The position numbers and the translations under genes are program-made. DNA of 64,000 bases from Euglena gracilis (Eukaryota; Euglenida; Euglenophyceae; Euglenales). Location of the stretch: the NCBI GenBank assembly GCA_039621445.1, contig CP154956.1, positions 84,006,474 to 84,070,473 on the forward strand, in the 5' to 3' direction. Shown piece by piece: positions 62,016-64,000 of the stretch. Below the pieces are notes generated by a model, which searched no databases, had not been told where the DNA came from, and saw only the letters and a list, made by a program, of their open reading frames with translations. The first letter of the stretch is position 1. Each line of letters opens with the position of its first letter.

Positions 62016-64000
62016 TCAAAAGTATGGGGAATGCGTACCACCGCTATTGCAATCAAGTAGTTGCTCAGGGCACTGTCCCCATGCCAGTTGTCTTGCCAAC
62101 TCGCGCATCAAAGCCATTCCAAGTCCCTGCCATGCACTGGCCTCCACACCCCGCCTCTCCCAGCCGTTATGTTGGCTTGTTTGGAGGCGGATGCATGTGG
62201 AGACGAATCCTTGGCCTGCTTCACTCATGCCACCGTAGCAGTCCATCACCAGTGGGATAAATGTCCAGCCTCGTCGCTTGCAAGGGTCCCCATACTTGGC
62301 AATTTTGTCTTCTTCCTGTCGAGTGTGCCAATTGTCCACCTGAGCTGGAGGTGACCTGGAGGGTGCTAGTGGGTGTCTGACTGTGACATCAATGGCTGCG
62401 GGTCCATTTGCGTCAAATCGAGTGATGAAAACATCGCCCGGTCGAGTTCCGTCCTCAGCTTTTTCTTCTCGACGTGCAGGAAAGCCAGCTCGCTGTGCCA
62501 GGTTCAGGACAAAGCTTTGCACTGCCCCGTGCCGCCGAACGAGGTTGTTACGGTGGCAGCAGACGAGGTGGTGGCCGGCTGTGTCAAGTGGGCTCATGCA
62601 TCGTGGACATGCGGGAGAGTGGCTCTCTTCTGTTTTTACCACAGGAGCGCCAAGCGTCCATTGGAGGAGGGCAACAAATTCTTTCGTGGGAACAAGGGTT
62701 TTTGTGCCAGCAGAGGGGACTGCACACGTCCAGGCCATGGCATGAGGCCTTGTTTGGCAGGAAAATCGGATGGCATCGGATCCGGACAGGGAGTGTTTGA
62801 GTTTGTTTTTGCGCAGCATTGAGCAGACGTTCCCCCAGTGTTTCTGTGACACCATTTCTCGTGGTAGTTGGGTGGCACGGGTGGAGTCATCTGTTAAGGC
62901 CTGCAGGGGTTGACCTTCAACACCAACGATCTTCAGCAATGTCAGTGCGGAGTCAAAATCTGGTGGTTTCATATTGCGGATTACGAAGTCCGGAAGTCCC
63001 AACAACGTTTCAGCCCTTTGGAGGAAGTCCAGTTGGGCTGACCACCGTGCAGCGAGTCGGCATTCCTGCGGATCCTTAATTCCTAGTCCCCCCAAACGGG
63101 GTGGCAAGGTGGCCTGTGACCACTGGTTGTCATCAACTGGTCCTGTCATGATGCAACTCAGCGTGTTTCGTAAACAGTGGCTCAGCAATAAGCATTGGTC
63201 CCCAGCAAGCGGCAGTGGTGTTCCCCTCAGTAGGTCATTGACGCGACATGCATCCAAACATTGACGCAGAAGGGTGTACTGGACATGGGCACTTGGCACA
63301 AGCTGTAGGAGATTGCATGCCTTCAGAACCATTTCGACTCGTGGAGCCCAAACAGTGGAGGCGAACGCCCCCCCTGCTGGGTGGCAGACTGGCAGTCCAA
63401 GGACCTTGAGGCCACTTGCTTCAGAATATTCCTGCACCGGAATTTGTTGGAGCGGGGTTGTGTTGGTTGGGAGGCTGGACCATTCCATTCCAAAGGCAGG
63501 TCCCCACAATCGACACTTGGATATATTCAGGGAAACCCCAATGAGGGGTCCTTCTCGCAGAATGTATCGGACTGCTGTTTCCAGTTGTGCTGGGGTACCC
63601 ACGAGATGGGCATCATCCAAGTACCATGCTTGCCATCCGACCAGCTCACCCACTTTTTCAACAAGATTTTGAACTGCAATTGCGAACGCCGCAGGACCAC
63701 ATGGGTCACCTTGTTGCACACCACTTTTGCTGCGAAAGGAGGTTGACCCACAGTACAAAGTGGAATGCTCACTGTAGCAGCTCTCCATCCATGCTGTCAT
63801 CTCGGGGCAACGTTCTCGAACAGCGTCCAGCATACCCTCACGGCGCAGGCAGTTGAAGGCATTTGCAAAGTCCAATTGCAACACACCCCAATCCTGAGCA
63901 CCTGTGTGATGGAGACAGCCGACAAGCTGCTGAAGTCCAATGGCAACAATGGAACAGGGATCAGAATGGCCAACACCAAATTGTCCAGGCAGACTGTTGC
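62016..64000 (-). CDS. LINE reverse transcriptase with restriction-like endonuclease, partial
   Basis: The minus frame is open from the window edge to a stop at 62,016 (about 660 residues). RT blocks appear in order: PGQFGVGHSDPC, LQLDFANAFNCLRREGM, SGVQQGDPCGPAAFAIAV and AWYLDDAHLVGT (YLDD catalytic Asp pair), then SLNISKCRLW. The C-terminal part has a zinc motif, CPRCMSPLDTAGHHLVC, then RHGAVQ. RPGDVFITRF and AAIDVTVRHPL follow, a PD-(D/E)xK-type nuclease signature with a Lys/Arg-rich continuation (KRRGWTF). This layout is that of R2/NeSL/CRE-like LINEs, which cut chromosomal DNA and reverse-transcribe in place. The frame looks intact, and the N-terminal half is outside the window. Confidence 0.92.
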   Translation of the reverse strand, partial: NSLPGQFGVGHSDPCSIVAIGLQQLVGCLHHTGAQDWGVLQLDFANAFNCLRREGMLDAVRERCPEMTAWMESCYSEHSTLYCGSTSFRSKSGVQQGDPCGPAAFAIAVQNLVEKVGELVGWQAWYLDDAHLVGTPAQLETAVRYILREGPLIGVSLNISKCRLWGPAFGMEWSSLPTNTTPLQQIPVQEYSEASGLKVLGLPVCHPAGGAFASTVWAPRVEMVLKACNLLQLVPSAHVQYTLLRQCLDACRVNDLLRGTPLPLAGDQCLLLSHCLRNTLSCIMTGPVDDNQWSQATLPPRLGGLGIKDPQECRLAARWSAQLDFLQRAETLLGLPDFVIRNMKPPDFDSALTLLKIVGVEGQPLQALTDDSTRATQLPREMVSQKHWGNVCSMLRKNKLKHSLSGSDAIRFSCQTRPHAMAWTCAVPSAGTKTLVPTKEFVALLQWTLGAPVVKTEESHSPACPRCMSPLDTAGHHLVCCHRNNLVRRHGAVQSFVLNLAQRAGFPARREEKAEDGTRPGDVFITRFDANGPAAIDVTVRHPLAPSRSPPAQVDNWHTRQEEDKIAKYGDPCKRRGWTFIPLVMDCYGGMSEAGQGFVSTCIRLQTSQHNGWERRGVEASAWQGLGMALMRELARQLAWGQCPEQLLDCNSGGTHSPYF

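Overview
This is eukaryotic nuclear DNA from a large, repeat-saturated genome. Recognisable genes are split by GT-AG introns with pyrimidine-rich acceptors, mobile DNA dominates, and long microsatellites and poly-G tracts are everywhere. The retroelement types (a gypsy-like element with an extra NPPW-motif domain, and a LINE with a restriction-enzyme-like endonuclease) suggest a protist, perhaps a microalga. I cannot name the lineage, and a metazoan is not formally excluded.

Region 1 (1-10 kb) holds a minus-strand, multi-exon gene with XAF1/TRAFD1-type zinc fingers. Its three best exons (9651-9816, 7631-7783, 7143-7229) join in phase. Probable downstream exons run to about 4.6 kb, and further minus-strand exons lie at 2.2 kb, 0.8 kb and 0.2 kb. 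Region 2 (10-33 kb) is mostly insertions and dispersed palindromes, with isolated candidate exons. The best of these are two coiled-coil exons near 30.8 and 31.7 kb on the minus strand. Region 3 (33-49 kb) is a stack of nonautonomous elements around two divergent pieces of a Tc1/IS630-type transposase. Region 4 (49.5-57 kb) is a decayed gypsy-like retrotransposon on the minus strand (gag, protease, NPPW domain, RT, RNase H, integrase), broken by at least four insertions. Region 5 (58.4-60.8 kb) is an AT-phased repeat element containing a 1.6-kb element with identical 288-bp LTRs. Region 6 (62-64 kb) is a LINE reverse transcriptase running off the window.

The main discovery is a large set of short (about 110-620 bp) nonautonomous insertions. 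They begin CA and end TG, make 7-8 bp target duplications, often have a central GGCGCC hairpin, and carry G-tracts. Several duplications are exact: GTTTGCAC, GTTCACAT, CTTGCTGC, GTGCGGGC, ACTAAAAG and AATACAC. One insertion sits precisely inside the RNase H frame of the gypsy element, and another has a related empty site elsewhere in the window. A second set is flanked by TA and begins AACCCCC, as expected for Tc1/mariner-type MITEs. A recurring architecture (G-tract plus a short motif, repeated in direct orientation near the ends) cuts across families. Palindromes built on TGCGCA and GAAGCG are scattered from 10 to 39 kb.

Exon calls rest on splice-site fit and protein-like composition, without alignment. 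Poly-G tracts and homopolymer-linked frameshifts may include sequencing errors.
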